From: an uncultured Collinsella sp.
GTDB lineage: Bacteria; Actinomycetota; Coriobacteriia; Coriobacteriales; Coriobacteriaceae
Reading direction: 5' to 3'
Assembly: GCA_900550415.1 (NCBI GenBank)
Contig: URSO01000025.1
Location: 1 to 28,198 of the forward strand
DNA: 28,198 nucleotides
Below are positions 6,710-14,441 of this stretch, one piece after another. The notes below the pieces were generated by a model. The model searched no databases and was not told the DNA's origin. It saw only the letters and a list, made by a program, of their open reading frames with translations. Numbering within the stretch: position 1 is the first letter of the stretch; every line of letters starts with the position of its first letter. A program made the translations under genes and the position numbers.

Positions 6710-8086
6710 TTAGAGCGTGATGATGTCCGAGATATCGAGGGCCTGAGCGTCGGCGGCATCGTGCGTGGCAAGCAGGAGCATGCGACCGTCGAGCAAGTCG
6801 AGCACGACCTCGGCGCATGCGTCGCGCGCAGCGGTATCTAGACCGGTAAAGGGCTCGTCCAGAATCACCGCGTCGCCCGGGCACAGCAGGGCTCGAGCGA
6901 TCTCGACGCGACGGCGCTGCCCGCCCGAAAGCTCGGCCACGCGAGCATGCACATCGACCCCCGGCACCAGCAAGCGCAACAGGGCCGCAGCACTCGAGGC
7001 GTCCACGCGTGCATCGGCGCACACCAGCGCGTTATCCAGCGCCGAGGCGGACTCGACCAAGCGCGCGTCCTGAAACACCATCGAGCACGGCGCGCACTCC
7101 CCCGCTGCCAACGAAAGCAGCGTCGACTTGCCCATGCCCGAGGCGCCCATCACACAGATACGCCCACCCGCGGGCACGTTGAGCACCAGTCCGTCGAGCG
7201 CCGGCGCCCAGGGCGCGCGATCGCCCACGGCAAGCGCAAGCTCCGCTGCAGCGCCATCGCCCGCAGCCCTCGCACGCCCGCGCAGTCCATGCCCATGCGC
7301 CCGCACGGCCGCGCGCCACGCCACGGGTCCCGAAACCCGCAGCAGCCACACCAGCACGCGCTCGCACGCCCACGAGGCGGCAACGACCAGCACGGTCCAA
7401 GCCAGCAGGTCGGCCGTCTCAATCAAAAGCTTTGCCTGATAGATGCGCTCACCCACGGTGCCCACCGCCATGCCGATCAGCTCGGCTGCCACGCCGGCCT
7501 TCCAGCTCATGCCGATCACGGCACGGGCACACGAAAGCACAAACGGCAGGACTTCGCGCCAGGTATGAGCGCAAAACAGGCGCCATCCCCGCACGCCATG
7601 CAGGCGGAACATCTGCTCCAGCGGCTTATCCACTTGTGCCAAGCCCTCGACCAGAGAGAAATATACGCCCGGCAGTGCCATCAAAAAGACCGCCGCAATG
7701 CTCACGCGTGCCGACCCCAACCAAATGAGCAGCAGGACCACCACGCAGGCGACCGGCGTCGCCTTTACAAACGACAGCGCCGGAGCCACCAGGTGCGCAA
7801 ACGCACGCGAACGTGACGAAATTCCGGCAAGTACGCCACCGCACACCGCGGCAAGCGCCAACCCGCCCAGTATCCGCGCGCCCGAGCCCGCCAAAATCGC
7901 CCAGGTACCGCCATCGCGCACCAGGCGCAGCAGCGCCAAGGCAACAGCACCCGGCCCCGGCAAAATCAGCGGCTGCGCCACCAGCGCCGCCACCAGCATC
8001 CACGCGGCAAGCCAAAAGGCGGCGACGGCACCTGCTGCCGCCACCGCCTTCATACGCTCTGTCATTTGTCGAGCAAACGCACGCAC
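6710..8086 (-). CDS. ABC transporter, permease and ATPase fused in one chain (SsuC-SsuB/TauC-TauB-like)
   Basis: 458 residues. Residues about 15-250 are a binding-protein-dependent permease with several membrane segments; the segment KAGVAAELIGM near 196-206 corresponds to the EAA coupling loop of nitrate/sulfonate/thiamine-precursor transporters. Residues about 280-458 are the ATPase: Walker A GASGMGKST (314-322), Q-loop Q339, signature LSGGQ (386-390), Walker B AVILDEP (406-412) and switch H442. Only about 17 residues separate Walker A from the Q-loop, roughly 15 fewer than usual. The start is a GTG at 8086 with GGAG 6-7 bases upstream, 3 bases after the stop of the binding-protein gene, which suggests coupled translation. 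Both halves are presumably used as a homodimer. The substrate is not evident. Confidence 0.85.
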   Translation of the reverse strand: MRAFARQMTERMKAVAAAGAVAAFWLAAWMLVAALVAQPLILPGPGAVALALLRLVRDGGTWAILAGSGARILGGLALAAVCGGVLAGISSRSRAFAHLVAPALSFVKATPVACVVVLLLIWLGSARVSIAAVFLMALPGVYFSLVEGLAQVDKPLEQMFRLHGVRGWRLFCAHTWREVLPFVLSCARAVIGMSWKAGVAAELIGMAVGTVGERIYQAKLLIETADLLAWTVLVVAASWACERVLVWLLRVSGPVAWRAAVRAHGHGLRGRARAAGDGAAAELALAVGDRAPWAPALDGLVLNVPAGGRICVMGASGMGKSTLLSLAAGECAPCSMVFQDARLVESASALDNALVCADARVDASSAAALLRLLVPGVDVHARVAELSGGQRRRVEIARALLCPGDAVILDEPFTGLDTAARDACAEVVLDLLDGRMLLLATHDAADAQALDISDIITL

Positions 8087-8089
8087 GGG

Positions 8090-9145
8090 CTACTCCATGT
8101 AGTAGAAATCGTCAGCCGGGAGCTTACCGCCCACGGCACTCGCGTCCGCATCGGCCAGCACCTGCAGGTACCCACCGAGCGCCGCCTTCATATCCTTGTC
8201 CGTCTGGCAGACAAGCATGCACCCGGGAATCGCCTTCTCGGCGATCTTGGCATTGTCCACGATGCCGGCATCGACCACGGCCTGCGCCCAGTCTGACGGC
8301 GCCGCATTGACAGCCTTCACGCTCGCCTCGTGGCAGCTCAGGAATTCCGCCACGGCCTCGGGATGTTCCTCGGCAAACGCGCGGCGCACCACGGTCACAC
8401 CCGTCAGCAAGCGCGAGCCCGTGTCTCCTGCCAGCTCGTCCCACACATCGGTCAGGCTCACCGGTGCCGACAGCTTGCCCTCGCTCTTGGCGATAGCAGC
8501 GGTCTTGAACGGCTCCGGCAGCACGCCCACGGCAGACGGATCGGCAAGCAACGCCGACAGCACCTCGGTGGGCTCGCTCTTAAACTCGAGCGTCACCTGG
8601 CCGGTCAGGCCCGCGCGCTCCAGCAGGTAGTTCATGACGTACTCCGGCGTCGTGCCCTTGCCCGTCATGTAGACGGTGCGACCCGCCAGGTCGCCAAACG
8701 AGGCCACACTCGCATCGCCCGTCACAACGTTCAGCACGCCCAGCGTGTTGATGTCGATGACCTGCACCGCGCCCTCGGTCTTGTTGTAGAGCGCGCTCGC
8801 CACGTTGGCTGGCACCAGGGCAATGTCGATATCGCCCTGAATGACCTTGGGCACGATCTCGTCGGCGGCGGTGTTGATCGTAAAGTCGAACTCGTTGTCC
8901 GTCTCGCCGTTTGCGGCCTGGTCCATAAACTGCACCAGGCCAATCGAGGTCGGCCCCTTGAGCGAGGCGACATGCACCTCGACCGACTCTGCAGCAGCAC
9001 CGGCACCGTCCGTGGCAGCCGAGCCCGCGGCGGACCCGGCACCGGCAGCCCCGCCGCCACAGCCCGCGAGCGCAAGCGACAACGCGCCCGCGGCAAGCGC
9101 TGAGGCAAACCCTCGGCGCGACATCTCAACATTACATGCGCGCAT
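8090..9145 (-). CDS. Solute-binding lipoprotein of a NMT1/SsuA-like ABC transporter
   Basis: 351 residues. The N-terminus has a twin-arginine-like motif SRRGFA (9-14), a hydrophobic stretch and a lipobox LAGC with C29 as the lipidated cysteine, followed by a Gly/Ala-rich linker. The body has the order of NMT1/THI5-like and SsuA-type periplasmic binding proteins (DIALVPANVASAL, GRTVYMTGKGTTPEYVMNYLL, ADPSAVGVLPEPF). It would deliver solute to the fused permease-ATPase encoded 3 bases downstream. The hydrogenase stop is only 2 bases upstream of the chosen ATG at 9145, with GAGGGG 11 bases before it. A GTG at 9154 is too close to that site, and the ATG at 9124 is an alternative. Linkage to hydrogenase genes is unusual and the ligand is unknown. 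Confidence 0.83.
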   Translation of the reverse strand: MRACNVEMSRRGFASALAAGALSLALAGCGGGAAGAGSAAGSAATDGAGAAAESVEVHVASLKGPTSIGLVQFMDQAANGETDNEFDFTINTAADEIVPKVIQGDIDIALVPANVASALYNKTEGAVQVIDINTLGVLNVVTGDASVASFGDLAGRTVYMTGKGTTPEYVMNYLLERAGLTGQVTLEFKSEPTEVLSALLADPSAVGVLPEPFKTAAIAKSEGKLSAPVSLTDVWDELAGDTGSRLLTGVTVVRRAFAEEHPEAVAEFLSCHEASVKAVNAAPSDWAQAVVDAGIVDNAKIAEKAIPGCMLVCQTDKDMKAALGGYLQVLADADASAVGGKLPADDFYYME

Positions 9146-9147
9146 CG

Positions 9148-10959
9148 TTAGCACGTCCCCTCATTAGGCATCGACCAGGCGTGGTGGTCAGTGTGCAGCA
9201 GCTCCTCGGCCAGCGGCGAGAGCGGCTCACCTAAGAACTCGCGGTAGCACGCTTGGACATCGGGATTCTCGTGCGAGAAGCGAATGTCCGCAGCGGCATC
9301 CAGGCCCCACAGCACCTGGCCGCGCTCGGCTGCCAGCTCGCAGCCGTCGTGGATGGGCTGACCGCCGCCACCGACGCAGCCGCCCGGGCACGCCATGACC
9401 TCAACGAAGTCATAGCTCACACGGCCGTCGCGAATCGCATCGAGCAGGCGGGCGGCGTTGCCCAGCCCGTGCGCCACGGCGACGCGAACCTTGGTGCCAT
9501 CGATATCGGCAACGGCTTCCTTCCAGCCGTCGAGTCCACGCACGTCGGTAAAGAAATCCGCATCGGGGTTCTTGCCCGTCACCAGGTAATAGGCCGAGCG
9601 CACGGCAGCCTCCATCACGCCTCCCGTGGCGCCAAAGATCACGCCCGCGCCCGTGCCGAAGCCCAGCGGCGTATCGAGCGGCTCCTCGACCAGCGTGTCA
9701 ACGCTCACGTGCCTCGCGCGGATCATGCGCACCATCTCGCGCACCGTCAGCGCAACGTCCACGTCGGGCGCGCCGCCCTCGCCCATCATGCTCGGCAGCG
9801 CACACTCGGCCTTCTTGGCCGTGCACGGCATCACGGACACCACAAACAGGCGCTCGGGCTCCACGCCCAGCACCTTGGCGTAGTAGGTCTTGGCGATGGC
9901 GCCGAACATCTGCTGCGGCGACTTGGACGTGGACAGGTTGTCGACAAACTCCGGATAGCGCGCCTTCACAAAGCGCACCCAGCCCGGGCAGCAGCTCGTG
10001 AACATGGGCCAGCCGCGGCTATCGCCCCCACCCTTGACAGCGGCACCCAGGCGCTCGAGCAGCTCGGAGCCCTCCTCCATAATGGTGAGGTCGGCCGAGA
10101 AATCGGTATCGAACACGTACTCAAAGCCCACGCGGCGCAGCGCGCACGCCAGGCGCTCAACGGTTGCCTCCTCGCGCGGAATGCCAAGTTCCTCGCCCCA
10201 GGCGCTGCGCACGGCAGGCGCGATCTGCACCAGCACGATCTTGTCGGGATTAGCGAGCGCGTCAAACACGGTCTCGGTATCGTCGCGCTCGTGCAGCGCG
10301 CCCGTCGGGCAATGTGTAATGCACTGGCCGCACGCGACGCAATCGGTCTTGCCGATCGGCGCGCGTCCGCGGGTACCCACGGCGGTGTGCGTGGCGCGGT
10401 TGGTCAGGTCCCAAATCCCTAGGCCCTGCACGCTCTCGCACACCTTGATGCAGCGCATGCATTTAATGCACTTGTCGTTTTCGCGGATGATGGGAAAATC
10501 GAAATCCCAGCCCTCGCCCGCCAAATGTCTTTGATACGGCAGATAGAAAATGCCCAGGTCGTTGGCGATGGTCTGTAGGTTGCAGTTGCCGCTGCGCACG
10601 CAGCTCGTGCACTGCGAATCGTGCTGGGACAGCAGCAGCTGCACGTTGGTGCGACGGGCCTCGCGGGCCTTGGGGCTGTTAGTGTGGACCACCATGCCGT
10701 CGAGCACGTAGTTGTTGCAGGCGGCAACCAGCTGGTCGCAGCCCTCGACCTCGACCACGCACACGCGGCAGCCGCCGATCTCGTTCAGATCGCGCAGATA
10801 GCACAGGGTGGGAATCTGGATGCCGACGGACTTGGCTGCATCCAGGATCGTGGTGTGCTCGGACACCACGACCTCGCAATTATCGATAGTGAGCCTGACC
10901 ATGTTATGCGCTCCGTTTTCGGTGTTGTCGCTGACGGTGGGGTTGTTGAGCTCTACCAT
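9148..10959 (-). CDS. hydA: Modular [FeFe]-hydrogenase catalytic subunit
   Basis: 603 residues. It carries a 2Fe-2S domain (C53, C64, C67, C81), a His-Cys3 4Fe-4S site (H113, C117, C120, C126) and two 4Fe-4S ferredoxin motifs (C164/167/170/174 and C207/210/213/217). The H-cluster domain has TSCCPGW (321-327, C324 the likely proton-relay cysteine), MPCTAKKAE (377-385) and MACPGGCVGGGGQP (522-535). It interconverts protons and hydrogen in the cytosol, with electrons probably exchanged with the flavoprotein encoded just upstream. The MPC motif lacks the usual RP after the glutamate. The ATG at 10959 has GGGAGG 8 bases upstream and overlaps the preceding gene by 7 bases. An ATG at 10902 with GGAG is a plausible shorter start. 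Confidence 0.93.
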   Translation of the reverse strand: MVELNNPTVSDNTENGAHNMVRLTIDNCEVVVSEHTTILDAAKSVGIQIPTLCYLRDLNEIGGCRVCVVEVEGCDQLVAACNNYVLDGMVVHTNSPKAREARRTNVQLLLSQHDSQCTSCVRSGNCNLQTIANDLGIFYLPYQRHLAGEGWDFDFPIIRENDKCIKCMRCIKVCESVQGLGIWDLTNRATHTAVGTRGRAPIGKTDCVACGQCITHCPTGALHERDDTETVFDALANPDKIVLVQIAPAVRSAWGEELGIPREEATVERLACALRRVGFEYVFDTDFSADLTIMEEGSELLERLGAAVKGGGDSRGWPMFTSCCPGWVRFVKARYPEFVDNLSTSKSPQQMFGAIAKTYYAKVLGVEPERLFVVSVMPCTAKKAECALPSMMGEGGAPDVDVALTVREMVRMIRARHVSVDTLVEEPLDTPLGFGTGAGVIFGATGGVMEAAVRSAYYLVTGKNPDADFFTDVRGLDGWKEAVADIDGTKVRVAVAHGLGNAARLLDAIRDGRVSYDFVEVMACPGGCVGGGGQPIHDGCELAAERGQVLWGLDAAADIRFSHENPDVQACYREFLGEPLSPLAEELLHTDHHAWSMPNEGTC

Positions 10960-12785
10960 TCCAGGTTCCTCCCTCCGCGGAACGCACCAAAGCCAAAGTG
11001 GTCGCAGCGCAGGCAGCGGCTCGCCTCCTGGCGCGCCTCCTGCTCGGTAAGACCTTGCTCGACCAGATTCCAATCGTGAATACGCTCGCCGGACTCGCGC
11101 TCGCCCAGCTCGCAGCGACCGCACTCGTGCTTGCCCTTAAACCGGACGGTCGGCAGCTCGACCTCGAGTTTAATCTTGTGATCAAAGCCCAGGTAGCGGT
11201 CGATGTTTGCCGAGGCCACACGGCCAGCGTTGATGGCGCGGATGACGGTGGCGGGGCCGGTCTGGCAGTCGCCGCCGCTAAAGAGGCCATCAAAGTTGGG
11301 CACGGCGCCGTCCGAGTCGGTGACGACGCAGCCCCACTTGCAGGCAATGCCCATCTCCTCAAACGGCTTGGAATCGATGTCCTGGCCAATGGCCACAAAC
11401 ACGTGCTCGCAGGGGATGACACGCTCGGGCGTAGCGGCGGCACGCGGGGCCGGGCGGCCAAGGCGGGGCTCGCCGATAATCTGCGGTTGCACGCGCAGGC
11501 CGCACACGCGACCGTCCTCGCCCGTCTCGATGGCGAGCGGGGCCGTCAGCTCCAGCACCTCGCAGCCCTCGGCCTGGGCGCCGGCGATCTCGGCGTCCTG
11601 GGCCGTCATGTCGCAGATGCGACGGCGGTAGACGATGCTCACCTTTTCGGCACCGCAGCGCACGGCAGAGCGGGCAACGTCCATGGCAACGTTGCCGCCA
11701 CCGATGACGCATACGCGCTGGCCACTCAGATCGGGCAGCTCATCATCGCCAATGGCGCGCAGCATCTTGACGGCCGACTCCACGCCGAGCGCCTCTTCGC
11801 CCGGAAGGCCGAGCTTCTTATCGCTGTGGGCGCCAATGGCGAGGTAGACGGCATCGAACTCGTCGCGCAGGCGGGCAAGCTCCTCGCCGTTGACGGAGTG
11901 GTCGAGTTCCACGTCGATGCCGGCGCTCAAGATCCAGTCGATCTCGGCCTGCAGGCGCTCGCGCGGCAGACGGTAGCTGGGAATGCCGTAGCGCAGCATG
12001 CCGCCCAGGTGGTGGCGCTGCTCAAAGATGGTCACCTTATGGCCCATCACGGCCAGGTAGTAGGCACAGGAAAGGCCGGCCGGGCCGCCGCCGATCACGG
12101 CGACGCGCTTGCCGGTGTTGTCCACTACATGGGGCTTGTGGTCGTTGAGGTCGCTGTGCTCAACGGCAAAACGCTTGAGGGCGAGGATGTTCATGGGATC
12201 GTCGACCATGCCGCGGCGGCAGTGCATCTCGCAGGGATGCTCGCACACCAGGCCGCAGACGAGCGGCAGCGGGTTGTTCTTGCGGATGACCTTTACGGCA
12301 TCAGCATAGCGGCCGGCCTCGACCAGCGAAATGTACCCGGGAATGTCGACGTGCGCCGGGCAGCCCGAGACGCACGGGACGCGGGCCTCGCGGTCAAAGC
12401 CACAGGAGTGCTCGCGGATGTGGTGCTCAAAATCGTCGCGAAAACCGCGGATGGCCGTAAGCGCCATGGCGCCGGCCTCGTAGCCGATGGCGCAATCGCT
12501 CGAAAGATAGATGGTGCGGGCGGTGCGCTCAATCAAGTTGAGCGTGGACTCGTCGGCGCGCCCCTCGAGCACGTCGGCGAGCAGGTCGCTCAGCGCGCTC
12601 AGGCCCACACGGCAGGGTGTGCACTTGCCGCAACTCTGGGTGGAGCACAGGTTGACGAGCGCCGCCGTAAACTCGACGGGACACGGGGCGAGCGAGCTCA
12701 CCGCCAGACGACGCCCAAGCGCATCATGCAGGTCGTCCATGACGGCCTGAGCGTGGCTGCGTTCCATTACGTGCAGTCGAGCCAT
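10953..12785 (-). CDS. NuoF 4Fe-4S domain fused to GltD-like NAD(P)H oxidoreductase (hydrogenase partner)
   Basis: 610 residues. Residues about 40-125 match only the C-terminal 4Fe-4S part of NuoF (SCGKCTPCR at 51-59, C98, FRDDFEHHI at 115-123). The NuoF FMN/NADH domain is absent. From about 135 the chain is a GltD-like flavoprotein: a cysteine-rich cluster region (C138, C142, C177, C181, C185, C189), an FAD motif GGGPAGLSCA (232-241), a second dinucleotide motif GGGNVAMDVAR (362-372) and GGDCQTGPATVI near 504. A C-terminal extension adds CGRC (555-558) and CLRC (591-594). It probably shuttles electrons between NAD(P)H and the hydrogenase, as proposed for glutamate-synthase-linked hydrogenases. 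The ATG at 12785 has AGAGGGG 5 bases upstream. It is the first gene of the four-gene set. Confidence 0.88.
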   Translation of the reverse strand: MARLHVMERSHAQAVMDDLHDALGRRLAVSSLAPCPVEFTAALVNLCSTQSCGKCTPCRVGLSALSDLLADVLEGRADESTLNLIERTARTIYLSSDCAIGYEAGAMALTAIRGFRDDFEHHIREHSCGFDREARVPCVSGCPAHVDIPGYISLVEAGRYADAVKVIRKNNPLPLVCGLVCEHPCEMHCRRGMVDDPMNILALKRFAVEHSDLNDHKPHVVDNTGKRVAVIGGGPAGLSCAYYLAVMGHKVTIFEQRHHLGGMLRYGIPSYRLPRERLQAEIDWILSAGIDVELDHSVNGEELARLRDEFDAVYLAIGAHSDKKLGLPGEEALGVESAVKMLRAIGDDELPDLSGQRVCVIGGGNVAMDVARSAVRCGAEKVSIVYRRRICDMTAQDAEIAGAQAEGCEVLELTAPLAIETGEDGRVCGLRVQPQIIGEPRLGRPAPRAAATPERVIPCEHVFVAIGQDIDSKPFEEMGIACKWGCVVTDSDGAVPNFDGLFSGGDCQTGPATVIRAINAGRVASANIDRYLGFDHKIKLEVELPTVRFKGKHECGRCELGERESGERIHDWNLVEQGLTEQEARQEASRCLRCDHFGFGAFRGGRNLEW

Positions 12786-12806
12786 AAGATCCCCTCTCAC
12801 ATGGCA

Positions 12807-12844
12807 GCCCGGAGGCGAGGCCGGGCGAAGTTGCTACATGCAAC
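12807..12844 (-). promoter_or_regulatory. Two hairpins in the hydrogenase operon leader
   Basis: GCCCGG/CCGGGC (12807-12826, 8-base loop) and GTTGC/GCAAC (12830-12844, 5-base loop) lie just upstream of the ribosome site of the flavoprotein gene. A third small dyad, GGTG/CACC, is at 12911-12923. I could not identify a convincing promoter in the rest of this 270-bp gap. Confidence 0.35.
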
Positions 12845-12970
12845 ACACTGACCTAAAAAGTTTTTGGCTACAACACGGTTCGGCAGGCGGTATGAAACGC
12901 GGCCCTCAGCGGTGCTAAACACCTTTACCGCAGATAAATGCCATATTTGCTAAAACGCGTTACCAAATGA

Positions 12971-13007
12971 CAATGCCCCGTCCGCGCTAATACGCGAACG
13001 GGGCATT
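12971..13007 (-). terminator. Terminator of the alpha-glucoside operon
   Basis: CAATGCCCCGT (12971-12981) pairs with ACGGGGCATTG (12997-13007) apart from a slight internal offset, and the inner CGCG/CGCG continues the stem. It lies about 50 bases past the GH4 stop codon. The T content after it on the minus strand is modest (TCATTTGG). Confidence 0.65.
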
Positions 13008-13055
13008 GCTCAAGTTATATAGTCAGCGGCTTTTTGCGCCGGCGACCTTCTGTCA

Positions 13056-14438
13056 TTACTTAAGCTCGGGCCAGAAGTCCTTGTTGGCCTCGATCATGTC
13101 GTCGAGAACCTCCTTGGCGACCTTCATCGAAGGCACGGTCTTGTTGAGCGTAAAGGCCTTGAGCGCTTTCTCGTACGAACCCTCGATCGTGGCCTCGACC
13201 ACGAGCTTCTCGGAGTTCAGCTGCTGCATCATGAGGCCCTGCTGGAACAGCGGAATGTTGTCGCGGCTGATGACCTCGGGGCCGTTCTTGCCAATGTAGG
13301 CAGGCAGCTCGACCATGGCGTCGTAGGGCATGTTGGGGATAGCGCCCTTGTTCTCGCAAATGACCAGGAAGCGCTGCTTGGTGTCGTTCTTCAGAGCGAT
13401 GGCCAGGTCGGCAATCCAGTCGCCGTGGCTGCCCGCATAGAACGTGCTCTCGTCGATCTCGCCCGTCTTCTCGTAGTGATCGATACCATCAAAGAGGTTC
13501 TTCTCGCGCGTCTCCTCAACCTCGTTAGCACGGGTGCGCTCGGGGTTGGAATGCTCGACGAACTCCTTCTGCTGCAGGTAGTAGTTCAGGTACGTGTTGG
13601 GCAGGTACTCCGGGAAGCACTCCATGATCTCGTACTCGCCCTTCCAGACGTAGTACCAGCTGCCCTTGGTGTGGCGGTTCTGCTCGGGGTGCTCGTCGGT
13701 GGCCTCCTCGGGCTTCTTGGACATCAGCGAGCTCATGCCCTTGAGGTACGAATCGGGCAGCAGAATCTCATGCTCCTTGATGTACTCGCGCAGCTGCGGG
13801 AGCACCTCCTCGCCCTTGTGGCGGATCGAGGTGAACCAACCAAAGTGGTTGAGGCCAAAGTAATCGTACTCAACATCCTTCTTGTCGATATCGAGCGCGG
13901 CGCAAACCACGTCGATAATCGCGATCGGCATGTCGCAGATGTTGATGATGCGAGCGTTGGGGCGCAGGACGCGGCAGCCCTCGGAGACGATGGCGGCAGG
14001 GTTGGAGTAGTTAAGAATCCAGTAGTCCTTCTTGGCATACTTCTCAACGTCGTCAATCAGCTCGACCATGGGGAAGATGGTGCGCATGCCGTAGGCAAGG
14101 CCGCCGCAGCCGCAGGTCTCCTGGCCCACGCAGCCGTGACGCAGCGGAATCTTCTCGTCCTGCTCGCGCATGGCATAGCCGCCCACGCGCATCTGGGCAA
14201 ACACGAAGCTCGCGTCCGTAAAGGCAGTCTCCTTGTCGGTGGTCACCGTGAGCTTGATGTCCAGGCCGAGGTCCTCGTGCAAAATCCAGTCCACGAGCAC
14301 GCCGATCTTGCGCTGGCGCTCCTCGTTGATGTCGTACAGACGAATCTCGTCAACGTCGAGCTCGTCCTTGCGCAGGGCGATGGATTTGACGATGCCGGGG
14401 GTAAAGGTGGATCCGCCACCACACAGAGTAATGATCAT
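13056..14438 (-). CDS. glvA: 6-phospho-alpha-glucosidase, GH4 family
   Basis: 460 residues, full length for the family. The NAD-binding motif GGGSTFTPG is at 7-15, followed by VGQETCGCGGLAYGMR (104-119), LNYSNPAA (142-149), ICDMP (167-171, C168) and GLNHFGW (195-201, H198). C168 and H198 are the expected metal ligands, and CDMP rather than the CNVP form points to the alpha-glucosidase branch (GlvA/MalH). Such enzymes hydrolyse maltose-6-phosphate and related 6-phospho-alpha-glucosides by an NAD+- and Mn2+-dependent redox mechanism in the cytosol. The ATG at 14438 is 3 bases after the PTS gene, with AAGGAG inside the end of that gene. It is the last gene of the operon. Confidence 0.92.
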   Translation of the reverse strand: MIITLCGGGSTFTPGIVKSIALRKDELDVDEIRLYDINEERQRKIGVLVDWILHEDLGLDIKLTVTTDKETAFTDASFVFAQMRVGGYAMREQDEKIPLRHGCVGQETCGCGGLAYGMRTIFPMVELIDDVEKYAKKDYWILNYSNPAAIVSEGCRVLRPNARIINICDMPIAIIDVVCAALDIDKKDVEYDYFGLNHFGWFTSIRHKGEEVLPQLREYIKEHEILLPDSYLKGMSSLMSKKPEEATDEHPEQNRHTKGSWYYVWKGEYEIMECFPEYLPNTYLNYYLQQKEFVEHSNPERTRANEVEETREKNLFDGIDHYEKTGEIDESTFYAGSHGDWIADLAIALKNDTKQRFLVICENKGAIPNMPYDAMVELPAYIGKNGPEVISRDNIPLFQQGLMMQQLNSEKLVVEATIEGSYEKALKAFTLNKTVPSMKVAKEVLDDMIEANKDFWPELK

Positions 14439-14441
14439 TGT

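Noticed and set aside
10998..12851. 617-codon open frame opposite the NuoF-GltD gene
   Set aside because: Shadow of a gene with clear FAD, NAD(P) and cluster motifs.
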